The notes under the pieces are model-generated. The model did no database searches. It saw nothing but the letters and a program-made list of their open reading frames with translations, and had not been told where the DNA came from. Positions 36,493-47,258 of a stretch of 64,000 nucleotides of DNA are shown here, piece after piece. Source of the DNA: VAZQ01 sp963817015 (GTDB lineage: Bacteria > Pseudomonadota > Alphaproteobacteria > Rhizobiales > Xanthobacteraceae); contig CAWFMV010000014.1 of the NCBI GenBank assembly GCA_963817015.1, forward strand, positions 1-64,000. The letters are read 5' to 3'. Made by a program: the position numbers and the translations under genes. Position 1 is the stretch's first letter. Each line of letters starts with the position of its first letter.

Positions 36493-38261
36493 CGGCTCGA
36501 GCGCCTCTTGGGTTTGCGTGTCGACGGGATCACCGGCAAGAGCAGATAGGCCTGCCGCGATCCGCCGAAATGCAGGCTGGTGGTGCCGCCGAAGATCGCC
36601 GGCGGCCGGTCGCGCGGATCGTCATGCAGGAATGGCCCGCAGCCGGTGAGCTCGTTCTTGAAGTTCGACAGCTTGCCGCCGCTCGGGCCCGCATAGACGT
36701 AGTCCTTGCCGCGGATCGACAGACCGATGCGATGGCCCTTCGGCACCACGATCGAGGTCGGCCAGATTTCGATATCGAGCTCGACGACCTGGCCTTTCTT
36801 GAGCGGCTGCTTCTGGTCATGGGTGTGGTAGGGCCGGTATGGCTTGGACAGCTTCTTGTCGAGCTTGCGATGCGAGGCGCGCAGCCAGCCTTGCCCGATC
36901 GGCGTGTGCGGATCGATCGCCCCCTGGAACACGACTTCCTTCAGATCAGGCCCGAACACGCGCAGCACCGCGAACAAGTCGGCGTCGCTGGTCGAGGACG
37001 AGACGAAGAGTTTGAGCGCGGACGGCCCGGTGATCTCGGTATCCTCGGTCACGGGCGGTGCAGGAAGGTCAGTCCGTCGCCCATGGCGTCAAAGCTCAGC
37101 GCCACCGTCTTGCGCGCGCGCTTGCTGCCGAGCCCGAGCTCGACCGGATCGAGATTGAGCTTGGTCCACTTGGTGCGCTTGAGCGGCCATTCCGCCTCGG
37201 TGCGCTCCACGAATTTGTCGATATGACGCACCTGCAGCCGCACGCGCGGCTCCTTGTCCCAGCCATTTTTCTTCCCATGCAGAAAATGGTCGAAGAACTT
37301 GAGCTGCAGCTTGCGGCCATAGTCGGTGTAGAAATGGGTCCAGTGCTCGATGCCGTGTGCTTCGAGCCATTTCTGCTTGGAGGCCGCGCGCACGAAGCCC
37401 TCGAAATTGCCGCGCGGATGCAGCGGCTGGCCGCCCCAGTTGGCGGCCGACAGCATGGGCGTGGTCACCTTCTCCCAGATCGGCGAGCGCGCCTTGTGAT
37501 AGTCGTCGTCGAGCGGGTGACTGCAGATATCGGTGCCGAAATCGCTGCGGTTCTTGGCGAGCTGCTTCTCGCTCAGCGTTTCCGGCCCGCACACCAGCTC
37601 GCCGTGCACGCGGCTCGCGCCGGCCGCGCTCGCCCGCGCCATACTGCACGGTCTTCACCTGCATGTCGTACCAGTTTTCCCAGAACGTGCAGAGAATGCC
37701 GCCGTGATGCGTCATGTCGCGATACCAGTCGGCGGCGCCTTCCCAGATGCACATGGCGGCGAGGTGCGGCGGCTGCAGCGTCGCCACGTGCCACTGGTTG
37801 ATGCCGTAGTAGGAAATGCCGTTGAGGCCGACCTTGCCGTTCGACCAGGGCTGCACGCCCGACCATTCGATGCAGTCGTAGAAATCTTTCGTTTCGCGCG
37901 GCGAGAAATGATCGATGAAGCCGGGCGAGCAGCCGCAGCCGCGGGAGTCGACGCGCACGCAGGCATAGTTGTGCGGCACCCATTTCTCCGGATCGACCAC
38001 TTCCCAGCTCTGATAGAGGTTGCTCGATCCGGCGGTGACGTCGGGATGCTGGGTCGCCATGCGCTCCCAGGCGCTCGGATAGCCGTCCTGAAAGGCGAGT
38101 CCCTTGGCGTACGGGCCGTAGCTGAGGATCACCGGATAGCGCCCGTCCTTGACCGGCCGGAACACGTCGGCCTTGAGCACGAGGCCGTCGTCCATGGTGA
38201 TTTCGACATCCCAGTCGATCCGCATCCCGTCGCGAGTTTCGCTGCGCGGCTTAGCGCTCAT
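36489..38261 (-). pseudogene. frameshifted CocE/NonD-family hydrolase (S15-like)
   Basis: An alpha/beta-hydrolase of about 590 residues (X-Pro dipeptidyl-peptidase / CocE type). N-terminal VLKADVFRPVKDGRYPVIL and VRVDSRGCGCSPGF are typical; the nucleophile elbow is VGLNGISYYGINQWH; after a shift near 37640 come SAANWGGQPLHPRGN and FFDHFLHGKKNGWDKEPRV; after another near 37050 the beta-sandwich end SALKLFVSSSTSDADLFAVL, DIEIWPTSIVVPKGHRIGL. Start ATG 38261 has GGGGGAG. Likely hydrolyses an ester or amide, matching the Bug receptor 22 bases upstream. Confidence 0.8.
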
Positions 38262-38283
38262 GACTCCCCCAGCGTCTGTTGAG

Positions 38284-39224
38284 TTACTCCGCGGTGATCC
38301 CCGCGTCCTTGATGATCTTGGCCCATTTGGCGAGGTCGTGCGCGATCAGCTCGCGCAGGACGTCGGGCGTGCCGCCGGATGCGATCAGGCCCTGCTTGGC
38401 GAGCTCCGCCACCATCTTGGGCGAGCGCAGGAACTCGTTGAGCGTCGCGTTGTAGCGCTTGACGATGTCGGCCGGCGTGCCGGCAGGCGCGAGCAGGCCG
38501 AACCAGAGATCGACCTCGAACCCCGTCACGCCCTGCTCGTCGAGCGTCGGCACGCTTGGCGCGCCGGCGACGCGTTCGAGGCTCGCAACGCCGAGCAGCT
38601 TGATCTGCTTGTCGACCGCGTGCGGCAGCGCGACGTGGGTCGGGATGAACATGGCGCTGACATGGTTGCCGACCAGATCGGACATGACGTTGGACGTGCC
38701 CTTGTACGGCACGTGCACCATGTCGGTTCCGGTCGCCTGCTTGAACAGCTCCATGGCGAGATGATGCGGCGTCGCGAAGCCGGGCGAGCCGTAGTTGATC
38801 TGTCCGGGCCGCGCCTTGGCGTATTCGATGAACTCCTTGCGCCGTATCGCGCCGGCACCGACGGATGCACGGCGAGCACGATCGAGCCGGTGGCGAGCTT
38901 GATGATCGGCGCGAAGCTCTTGATCGGATCATACGGCACGCTCTTGAACACGCTCGGATTGACCACGAACACCTTGGCGATCATCAGCAGCGTGTTGCCG
39001 TCGGGCGCCGCGCGCGCCGCGAAGCCAGTCCCGATATTGCCGCTCGCGCCGGTCTTGTTGTCGACGACGACCGGCTGGCCCCATTTCTGCGACAGCTCGT
39101 TGCCGAGCGCGCGCGCCAGGATGTCGATGCCGGTGCCGGGCGAGTAGGGGACGATGATGGTGATCGGGCGGCCCGGCTGCTGGGCGAGGGCGGTGATGCA
39201 GAGCGATTGCGCAACAGTGCAACG
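38284..39224 (-). pseudogene. frameshifted Bug receptor lacking a start
   Basis: A Bug/TctC receptor: the N-terminal ITALAQQPGRPITIIVPYSP and SPGTGIDILARALGNELSQK, NKTGASGNIGTGFA, DGNTLLMIAKVFVVNPSVFK, then after a shift near 38850 FKQATGTDMVHVPYKGTSNV and ending KWAKIIKDAGITAE. The open frame starts right after a stop at 39227, with no ATG, GTG or TTG before the mature region, so the signal peptide start is lost or shifted. A palindrome lies just upstream (39331-39372). It follows the UbiD gene and precedes the CocE-type hydrolase. Confidence 0.72.
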
Positions 39225-39330
39225 TCAGAGACGATGGATGACACGACTTCGCAGGCGAGCATGCCGAGCGCTCTCCGCTTGCAGAGGTTTCCGCCGAAAG
39301 CGGGCGAAGCCGCAGCAAGACGGCAATCTG

Positions 39331-39372
39331 CTCCCTCGCCCACGCAAGGTGAGCCGCGCAGCGGCGAGGGAG
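39331..39372. repeat. palindromic repeat upstream of the damaged Bug gene
   Basis: CTCCCTCGCC at 39331-39340 and GGCGAGGGAG at 39363-39372 are perfect inverted copies around ACGCAAGGTGAGCCGCGCA-type spacer sequence. The same kind of unit lies at 56247-56292. It fills the gap between the UbiD gene and the Bug gene. Confidence 0.55.
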
Positions 39373-39416
39373 TGGCCAACGACTGCCATCGTGCAGTAAC
39401 ATCGCTGGCAGTCGCT

Positions 39417-41014
39417 TCACTTCACCGGCGGCTTGGCGGCGAATTGCGAGCCGCGCAGGCACATGCGCCCGCGCGAGTCCTGCCACAGCTTCTCGGTCGC
39501 GTGCAGGTGGCCGATGGCGCGCGCCACGGTGTTGAAATTGTAGGTCGCGAAGCGTTCGGCGATGTCGGTGTAATAGAGCGGCGCCTTCTCGATCGCCGCC
39601 AGGATCTCCTTCGCCAGCGCCGCCACCTCGGCATCGTCGCCGGCGCGGCCGGCGTCGTCCTTCTTGCCGTTGCACGTAGTCGTCGATCTTGGCCTTGTCG
39701 GCATACGCATAGGTGATGCGCTCGTAGTGCTCCTTCGGAATGCCTTCCGGAATCGTCGCGTCGATGCCGACCTTGGCGCCGGTCGGCACCACGCCGAAGC
39801 CCTGCGGCAGGCTCGGGTCGAGCGGCTTGGCGCGCGCGTTGGCGACGATCATCACGTCCTTGTCGCCCTGCACGCGGGTCGCGATCGCCCATTCCACTTC
39901 GATCGGATCGAACACGTCGATGTCGTCGTCGACCACGACGACGTGCTTGAGGTCCATCACCGAGAGCGCGGCGAGCAGCGCGTTCTTGGCTTCGCCCGGC
40001 TGCTTCTTGATCGAGATGACGGCGTGCCAGAACGCGCAGCCGCCGAGCGTGACGTTGATGTCCTTCACCTGCACGCCGGCGGTGCGCAGCGCGGTGCGGA
40101 TCGCCGAATAGCGCGTCGGCGCGGCGAGCCAGGTGTTCTCCCACGGCATGTGCAGGTTGTAGTAGATCGCGTCCTTGCGCATCGAGATCGCCTTGATGCG
40201 CACCAGCGGATTCCAGTGCAGCCCGCCCATCAGCCGCGTGAATTCGCCGAAGCGGCCTTCCGGAAAGGTCCAGCCGGTCGGCAGGATTTCGGCCTCCAGC
40301 ACGATCTCGGCGTCCGCGATGTAGGGCAGGTCGATGGTCTGAGCACGGCGCGAGCTCGACCGGTGCGCCGCGGATGCCGCCCGCGATCGCCATCTCGTCG
40401 ACGCCGAGCGGCGCGCGATAGCCGGAGCCGGTGATCTCGATCGGATGCGTGCCGATGGAGATCGAGATCGGCAGCGGCTCCTTGCGCTCGAAGCGCACGC
40501 TGCGCAAACAGCCGCATGTTGTTGGGCGTGACGATGTCGATGCCGGTGAGGCTCTTCTCCTTGACGATGAAGCGGTAGATGCCGCGAGTTGATGCCAAGC
40601 TCCGGATCGCGCGCGATCACGACGCCGGCCGTGATCATCGGCCCGCCGTCGTAGATCGACGACATCGGGATCGGCAGCTTGTAGAGATCGACGTCGTCGC
40701 CGGTCAGCACCACCTCGCGCGTCGGCGAGACCCTGCACGTATTTCGGCGGGATCGGCTTGGCGATCGCCTGCGTGAGCTTGTCCTCGATCTCGCGATAGG
40801 TCTCGCAGCCGAGCGACATGATGGCGCGCTCGCGCGAGCGGATGATGCCGGAGACCACCGGCATGTCGTAGCCGATCACCTTGTGGAAATAGAGCGCGGT
40901 CTTGGCCTGGTCGACCAGCGTGGCGATGTGCCGGATGTCGACCGGCTGGTGCAGGTCGACGAGCTCGCCGGTCTGCCGCAGCCGGTCGAGGAACTGGCGG
41001 AAATTTTCTTGCAT
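39417..41014 (-). pseudogene. frameshifted UbiD-family decarboxylase with C-terminal extension
   Basis: UbiD-type decarboxylase of about 530 residues. Family parts: MQENFRQFLDRLRQTGELVD, VVSGIIRSRERAIMSLG, LYKLPIPMSSIYDGGPM, ILPTGWTFPEGRFGEFTRLM, HVVVVDDDIDVFDPIEVEWA and KVGIDATIPEGIPKEHYERI. The last 80 or so residues (AEVAALAKEILAAIEKAPLY, YTDIAERFATYNFNTVARAI) look like a winged-helix tail absent from ordinary UbiD. Shifts near 39670, 40350, 40500, 40590 and 40730. ATG 41014 follows GGGGAG-like sequence. Leads the operon with Bug receptor, CocE-type hydrolase and ACMSD-like gene. Confidence 0.8.
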
Positions 41015-41206
41015 GGGGAGCTCCGGCGGGCTGCGAACATGGACGGCGCCCAAATCGCCGTCGAGATGTTCATGAGCCGGCGGCCGCACGTCGAGAGGTG
41101 GCGGCCACGGGCCGGTCGCAGCCGGCGCAGAGATGCTGGCTTTGTGACCGTTTTCCAGGCAGTGGCGGGGAAGAAATATCATTCTAATTTCTAGCTCTCA
41201 TGCAAC

Positions 41207-41252
41207 ATAAGTATATGCTACTTACGAGATACTATAGCAGTAAGTACTTACT
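41207..41252. promoter_or_regulatory. two operator-like palindromes with TAAGTA half sites
   Basis: TAAGTA at 41208-41213 and TACTTA at 41219-41224 form an inverted repeat with a 5-base spacer. AGTAAGTACTTACT at 41239-41252 is a perfect 14-base palindrome using the same half site. The stretch is AT-rich in a GC-rich neighbourhood and lies in the divergent gap between the UbiD operon and the plus-strand operon, so it is a good candidate operator for both. Confidence 0.6.
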
Positions 41253-41313
41253 AATTTTCTGTCACCGATATAGGATGAATTTACTGCCGCATTCTTCGCG
41301 GAGACTCGGAACC

Positions 41314-41905
41314 ATGGCCATGCTTGCAGCCCGTCACAATCACCTCACGACTGATCGCCGCTGACGCGCCGCTCACCTACCGCTCGCGCTGCTCGATGGC
41401 GGCCGAGATCGGCGAGGCCTGCGAAGGCACCGGCGATGCTGATGGGCCGGCGCATCGCCGAGGCGCTGCGGGCCGCGGCAGATCCGGAGTTCCTGACACC
41501 GGCCCAGCGCATAGGCCTGCCGCGCCGGCTGCTATGCGCGCCACACCATCGCCAGCGATCCGGCCGGCCGTTTCACGCTGCTGTCGATGGTCTGGATGCC
41601 GGGCCAGTTCAGCCCGCCGCACGCCCACGACACCTGGTGCGCCTACGCGGTTGCCGAGAACACGCTGACCGAGACGCGAATTCGTGTTCGACGCGCGCCC
41701 GCGGCAAGGCCATTGCCCTCGGGCGTACCGTCGAGCGCGTGCCGGGCTACTGCTTGCTTCGCGCCGGCCGGGCTTGAACAAATCCACCGGCTCGGCAATG
41801 CCGGGGCGGTTGCCCGCGATCTCGCTGCACGCCTATGGCGTCGAAAGCTGGCGCGTCGGAACGCATGTCAACCGGCTGATGGACGTGGCCGAACGCGCGA
41901 GGTGA
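41314..41905 (+). pseudogene. frameshifted cysteine-dioxygenase-like cupin
   Basis: A small iron-cupin of roughly 190 residues similar to cysteine dioxygenase type I. Phrases in three frames: RIAEALRAAADPEFLTPAQR, SMVWMPGQFSPPHAHDTWCA (the His-x-His iron pair), AVAENTLTETR, RTVERVPGYC, and ISLHAYGVESWRVGTHVNRL with the third His. Four or more shifts lie before 41815. Thiol or aromatic ring dioxygenation is the family activity. It is divergent from the UbiD operon, with the palindromes between, and precedes an MDR oxidoreductase by 24 bases. Confidence 0.65.
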
Positions 41906-41929
41906 TCTGGGCTCGTGAGTGGCAGGACG

Positions 41930-42939
41930 ATGAAGGCGCTGGTGCTGCGCACAGCACGGAGGGCTCGACGATCTCGACGTCGTCGACCGACAAGCCGATG
42001 CCCGCAGGCGGTCGAAGGTCACGTCGTCATCCGCGTCCGCGCGTCGTCGTTCAACTACCACGACGTGTTCACCATGCGCGGCATGCCGGGCATCAAGGTG
42101 CCGCTGCCGGTCGTCATCGGCCTCGACATGGCGGGCGAGATTACCGAGGTCGGGTCCGGGCGTGACCGGCTGGAAGGCCGGCGACCGCGTGCTGGTCAAT
42201 CCGGTCAACAAGAAGAAAGGCCTGATGGGCGAGATGCTCGACGGCGGCATGGCGGAATACTGCCTCGTCGCGGCCGATCAGCTCGTCGCCATGCCGGCGG
42301 GCGTGAGCTTCGAGCAGGCCGCGTCGCTGCCGGTCGCCTATGGCACCGCGCACCGCATGCTGATCACCCACGACACCATCAAGAAGGGCGAGCGCGTGCT
42401 GGTGCTCGGCGCGTCGGGCGGCGTCGGCACCGGCTGCGTGCTGCTCGCCAAGATGCTGGGCGCGGAGGTCATCGCCTGCGCGTCGAGCGACGAGAAGCTC
42501 GCGCGGCTGAAGGAAATGGGCGCCGACCAGGTGATCGACTACACCAAGACCGACTGGTCGAAATGGGCGGTCGAGAAATACGGCAAGCCGCAGCGCCGCA
42601 GCTACGACGGCGGCGTCGACGTGGTGGTCAACTTCACCGGCGGCGACACCTGGCATCCGTCGCTGCGCTGCCTCAAGCGCGGCGGCAAGCTGCTCGTCTG
42701 CGGCGCGACCGCCGGCTACGACCCGAAGGAAGACCTGCGCTACGTCTGGAGCTTCGAGCTCAAGATCATCGGCTCGAACAGCTTCTACGACGAGGATCTC
42801 AAGGGCCTGATGGACCTGATCAGCGCGGGCAAGATCAAGCCGGTGATCGACAAGGTGCTGCCGCTCGAACAGGCGCGCGAAGGGCTTGCGCCTGATCCAG
42901 GACCGCGAGGTGATCGGCAAGGTGGTGGTGACGCCATAG
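41930..42939 (+). pseudogene. frameshifted MDR-family zinc-type/quinone oxidoreductase
   Basis: A medium-chain dehydrogenase/reductase of about 335 residues. Start MKALVLRTA, then after shifts VIRVRASSFNYHDVFTMRGM and VPLPVVIGLDMAGEITEVG, then TGWKAGDRVLVNPVNKKKG, the NADPH site VLVLGASGGVGTGCVLLAK, and the end RLIQDREVIGKVVVTP. Shifts near 41955, 42005, 42155 (CCGGGCGTG for CCGGCGTG) and 42888. The Cys/His pattern of the structural zinc site is not clear, so it may be a quinone oxidoreductase. Follows the cysteine-dioxygenase-like gene by 24 bases. Confidence 0.78.
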
Positions 42940-43084
42940 GAACCGTCATGCCGGTCGAGCCGCTGTGCGCTGCGAAATGCTGGCGAGCCGTCTTCTCGCA
43001 TAGCACGCGCGATGACCGCGACATAAGGGCGTTCCGCACGCTCGGCGCACGACGGCCAGAACAACGGATTGGGAGCAAGATTCA

Positions 43085-43514
43085 ATGTCCGACGAAATGA
43101 CCGTCGAAAAAGTCCAAGCGCTCATCACGCGCGGGCCGTATCACCAGTGGCTCGGCCTCAAGGTCATCGCCGTGCACGACGACGGCATCGAGCTGAAGGC
43201 GACGTGGCGCGAGGAATGGGTGGTCAATCCGGAGCGCCGCTACACCCACGGCGGCATCCTGGCGGCGCTGGTCGATCTCGCGGCCGACTGGGCGATGATC
43301 AAGAAGCTCGGCCGCCCGGTGCCGACCATCGACCTGCGCGTCGACTACCACGCCGCCGCCATGCCGGGCGATCTCACCGCGCAAGGGCAAGATCGTCCGC
43401 GCCGGCGGGCAGTTCTCCTGCGCCGAGGCGCAGGTGTTCGACAAGGACGGCAAGCTGCTCGCCAGCGGCCGCGGCACCTATTTCACCGCGCCGCCGCCGC
43501 CGCCGAAGAGCTGA
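43085..43514 (+). pseudogene. frameshifted PaaI-family thioesterase
   Basis: A hot-dog fold thioesterase of about 142 residues. The signature YTHGGILAALVDLAADWAM is complete, preceded by WVVNPERR and followed by TIDLRVDYHAAAMPGDL. An extra C near 43382 (GCGCAAGG) shifts the frame to GKIVRAGGQFSCAEAQVFDK and the end SGRGTYFTAPPPPPKS. It lies 13 bases before the AMP-binding ligase. Probably hydrolyses stalled or product CoA esters of the same pathway. Confidence 0.78.
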
Positions 43515-43527
43515 GTCGCACGCGCGC

Positions 43528-45061
43528 ATGACGCGTCTTCACCAACCTCGGCGATCTGATCGTCCGCGATCGCGATCTCGCCAAGGTCGCAGTCATCGAT
43601 CTCGGCGGCGAGACAGGCGCCGCGCGAGTTCAGCTATGCGCAGCTCGACGCGATGGCGAACGGCGTGGCCCGCGCGCTGCTGCAGCGCGCGGGCTCGCGC
43701 GCGGCGATCGCGTCGCGATCCTGTCCGCCAACCGCGCCGAATATCTCGCCGCCTATTACGGCATCATGCGCGCCGGCCTCGTCGCGGTGCCGGTCAACTT
43801 CAAGTTCCCGCGCAAGACCATCCATTTCATCATGCGCGATGCCGGCGCGAAGCTCGTGTTCTGCGATCGCCGCGCGGCGCGCGGATTGTCCGCCGGAGCT
43901 GCCGGTGATCTGCTTCGGCGCGAGGGCCGGAGAGCTTCGACGCTTTCCTCGATCCCGGTCCGTTCGACGCGATCGTGCCGCGCGCCGGACGAGCCGGCGA
44001 TGTTTCTCTACACGTCGGGCTCGACCGGCACGCCCAAGGGCGTCGTGCTCTCGCACCAGAGCCACATCTGGGTGGTGGAGACGCGGCTTGCGCGCCAGGC
44101 CTCGACCGCCACCGCTATCTCATCGCGGCGCCGCTCTATCACATGAACGCGCTGGCGCTGTCAGAAGCTCGCCTGCGCGGCGCATGCCACCATCGTGCTG
44201 CTGCCGCAGTTCACCGCGCGCGCCTACATCGAGGCGATCGAGCGCTATCGCGCGACCTGGCTCACCGCCGTGCCGCCGATGATCGCGATGATGCTGCGCG
44301 AGACGGACCTGCTCGCGCGCACCGATCTCTCCAGCGTCGAGTTCATCCGCATGGGCTCGGCGCCGGTGAGCGCGAGCCTGATGGCAGGCGATCCACCGCG
44401 CGCTGCCGCAGGCCGCGGTGACCAACGCCTACGGCACGACCGAAGCCGGGCCGGTCGTGTTCGGTCCGCATCCGCAAGGGCTTGCCGCAGCCCGAGATGT
44501 CGGTCGGCTATCCGCATCCGCAAGGTGCAGCTGCGGCTCGTCGACGGCGACAACCGCGACGCCGATCAGGGCGTGCTCGAGATGAAATGCCCGGCGCGTG
44601 ATGAACGGCTATCACAACCGCCCGGACGTGAAGCCGCCGTTCACGCCGGACGGCTTCTACATCACCGGCGACGTGTTCCGGCGCGACGAGAACGGCTTCC
44701 ATTATTTCGTCGGCCGCACCGACGACATGTTCGTGTCCGGCGGCGAGAACATCTATCCGGCCGATGTCGAGCGCATGCTGGAGCGCCATCCCGACGTCGC
44801 GCAGGCCGCGGTGGTGCCGATCGACGACGAGATCAAGGGCCAGAAGCCGGTCGCCTTCGTGATCCGCAAGCCGGGCACGACGCCGAGCGAGGACGACATC
44901 AAGCAGTTCGCGCTCGCCAATGCGCCGGCCTACCAGCACCCGCGCTTCGTCTGGTTCGTGGACGAACTGCCGCTCGCCTCGACCAACAAGGTCGATCGCG
45001 ACGCGCTGCATCGGATGCGACGCCGAGACGCGCGATCAGGTGCCTTGCAGGGACAACGTAA
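43528..45061 (+). pseudogene. frameshifted AMP-forming acyl-CoA ligase
   Basis: An acyl- or aryl-CoA ligase of about 505 residues. ATP loop MFLYTSGSTGTPKGVVLSHQ, then AAPLYHMNALAL, AIERYRATWLTAVPPMIAMM, SVEFIRMGSAPVSASLM, GFYITGDVFRRDENGFHYFV and GRTDDMFVSGGENIYPADVE; the C-terminal lysine is in LASTNKVDRDALHR. At least eight shifts occur between 43540 and 44610. The stop TAA at 45059-45061 lies one base from the stop of the convergent Bug gene. Likely activates a carboxylic acid for the pathway. Confidence 0.8.
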
Positions 45062-45062
45062 C

Positions 45063-46066
45063 TTACTCCTGCCTTCAAGCCCGCCGCCTTCACGACCGGC
45101 GCCCAGCGCGCGACCTCTTCCTTGCATGAAGGCACGGTACTTGTCGGGACTCGAATCGGTGATCGGCTCGAGTCCCTGCTCGATCAGGGCCTTCTGCCAT
45201 CGCGGGTCGTTCATCAGCCTTCTGCGTCGGCCTGAAAGATCTGATCGACGATCGGGCGCGGCGTGCCGGGCCGGCAGCGAACAGGCCGGTGAACAGCTGC
45301 GGCCGACCATGCCGGGCATGCCGGCTTCGACCGCGGTCGGGATATCGGGCGCGCCCTTGAGCCGTTCCGGCGAGGTGACGGCGAGGATGCGAATCTTGCC
45401 GCTGCGGTGGAGTTCGAGCAGCTGGCCGGTCGACGTTGATGGTCGCCATCGGGATCTGGCCGGCGACAAGATCGGTGATGCTCGGGCCGGCGCCGCGGTA
45501 GGGCACGTGGGTGATATCGGGAGCGCCGATGATCTGCTTGAACAGTTCGCCGGCGAGCTGCGTCATGGTGCCGGCGCCGGCCGAGCCGTAGGACAGCTTG
45601 TTGGCATTGGCCTTGGCGTAGGCGATGAACTCCTGGAGCGTCTTCGCCGGCACGGACGGATGGATCATGATTCCGTTCGCCGAGATGGCGAGGATCGAGA
45701 TCGGCGCGAAATCCTTGACCGGATCGTACGGCACCTTCGGCCATGATGGCCGGATTGAGCACCATGACGCTGGTGTTGGCCGAGCAGCGCCGTATAGCCG
45801 TCGGGCTGCGCGCGCGCGACTTCGCCGGTCGCGATCGTGCCGCCGCCGCCGCCCTGGTTCTCGATCACGATGCGTGCCGAGATGCGGCTTGATGCGCTCG
45901 GCCCATTGGCGGCCGACCACGTCGACCACGCCGCCGGCCGAGAACGGCACCATCAGACGGATCGGCCGGTCCGGATAGCGCGCCTGCGCCAGGGCCGGAG
46001 AGCGCGCCAGTGCGGTCGAGCGCGCGACGCCAGCGACGCCAGAGCCAAAATCTCTCGTCGGTTCAT
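45063..46066 (-). pseudogene. frameshifted Bug/TctC receptor
   Basis: A Bug receptor of about 325 residues. MNRREILALASLASRA starts a Tat-like signal; later ARYPDRPIRLMVPFSAGGVV, ENQGGGGGTIATGEVARAQP, SILAISANGIMIHPSVPAKT, GAPDITHVPYRGAGPSITDL, and the ending RWAPVVKAAGLKAG. Shifts near 45090, 45235, 45280, 45430, 45735, 45780 and 45880. ATG 46066 follows GAGGAAT. The TAA at 45065-45063 is taken as the true stop; as written the last frame runs on past it. Confidence 0.76.
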
Positions 46067-46240
46067 GCTATTCCTCGTGCTGATTCGTGCGGCACGATTG
46101 GCACTCAAGATAAGGTAACCGGGCCGCACGATACCAGTCCATCGCCGTCGTTGCCAGCCCTGGCACGACGTCCGAACAGCAAGGCTGCAAGCGGCGTGCG
46201 AGGATCGTGCGGCTTGCCACCGAATGGCGAACGATAACTG

Positions 46241-47147
46241 ATGGCTAAACGCCGAACGAGCCGAGAGCCGACCGCCAGCTGCCGCTGGGCGAGGAGATCT
46301 TTCTCGATCACGTCGGGCATTTCGTGCGCGATCCGCGACGCCGCGAGCCGGGCGCTCGCGCGCGCGGGCTTCGCGCCGACGCCGGTGTCGGTGCAGGTCA
46401 ATCCGGACGGCACGCCGACCGGCACCGGCAATGTCTGCGCGATGCTGTCGCGCGGCTATGTCGAGTGCTGTTCAAGACCGCCGACACGCCGCTCGGCGCC
46501 GAACTCGATGCCTCGATGGCGCGCTACGCCGGCATTCATCTCGCGGCGTTTGCCGTCGCCGATGCCGGAAAGGCGCACGCGGCGACTCGGCGAGGCGGGA
46601 TTCCCGCTGCGGCCGCTCGTCAATTCCAGCGTCCGGTCGACACCGCGGCGGGGCCCGCGACCGCGGCCTTCACGGTGGCGCGCGTCGAGCGCGGCGCGAT
46701 GGCGGAAGGCCGCATCCAGATTCTCACCCACCGCACGGAAGATGCGGTGTGGCAGCCGCGCTGGCTCGAGCATCCCAACGGCGCGCGCGCGCTCGCAGCG
46801 TGCGTGATCGCGGTCGCGGATGTCGATCGAAGCGGCGGAGCGCTTTGCGCGCTTCACCGGCAAGGCCTGCGACGCGACCGCGTCGGGCAGACGATGCAGC
46901 TCGATCGCGGCCGCGTCGAGCTTGTCACGCGCGCGCATTCGAGAACGCACTGCCGGAAATTTCGTCCCGTCCCTGCCCTTTATCGGCGCGTATGGCATCG
47001 CCGTCGCGTCGCTCGCTGCGCTCGAAACGATGCTGCACAGGCCGGCATTCACACACGCCGCGCGGACGATTCTCGTCGCGCCGTTCCCGGAAGAGCTCGG
47101 AGGGCGCATGGCTGTTTGCGGAAGGGCAGCCAGCACTCGTTCTTTGA
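46241..47147 (+). pseudogene. frameshifted VOC/glyoxalase-like protein
   Basis: A roughly 295-residue protein of the glyoxalase_3-like VOC superfamily. Fragments: LPLGEEIFLDHVGHFVRDP, AASRALARAGFAPTPVSVQV, TGTGNVCAMLSRGYVE, MARYAGIHLAAFAVADAGKA, GRIQILTHRTEDAVWQPRW, AYGIAVASLAALETMLHR, and the end GAWLFAEGQPALVL. Shifts lie near 46280, 46345, 46470, 46590, 46640, 46830, 46935, 46965 and 47100. ATG 46241 is divergent from the Bug receptor by 174 bases. Metal-dependent ring cleavage, isomerisation or simple binding are possible roles. Confidence 0.72.
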
Positions 47148-47258
47148 TTCCGGCCTGCATCGTGTCCGCCCGCAGGCGGGGACCCACGCCTCCCCGGCAA
47201 GCGGCGGGAGGCAGGGACACCCGGGCAGGTCGCGGTGAGGCGTGCGACGCCCGGAGCG

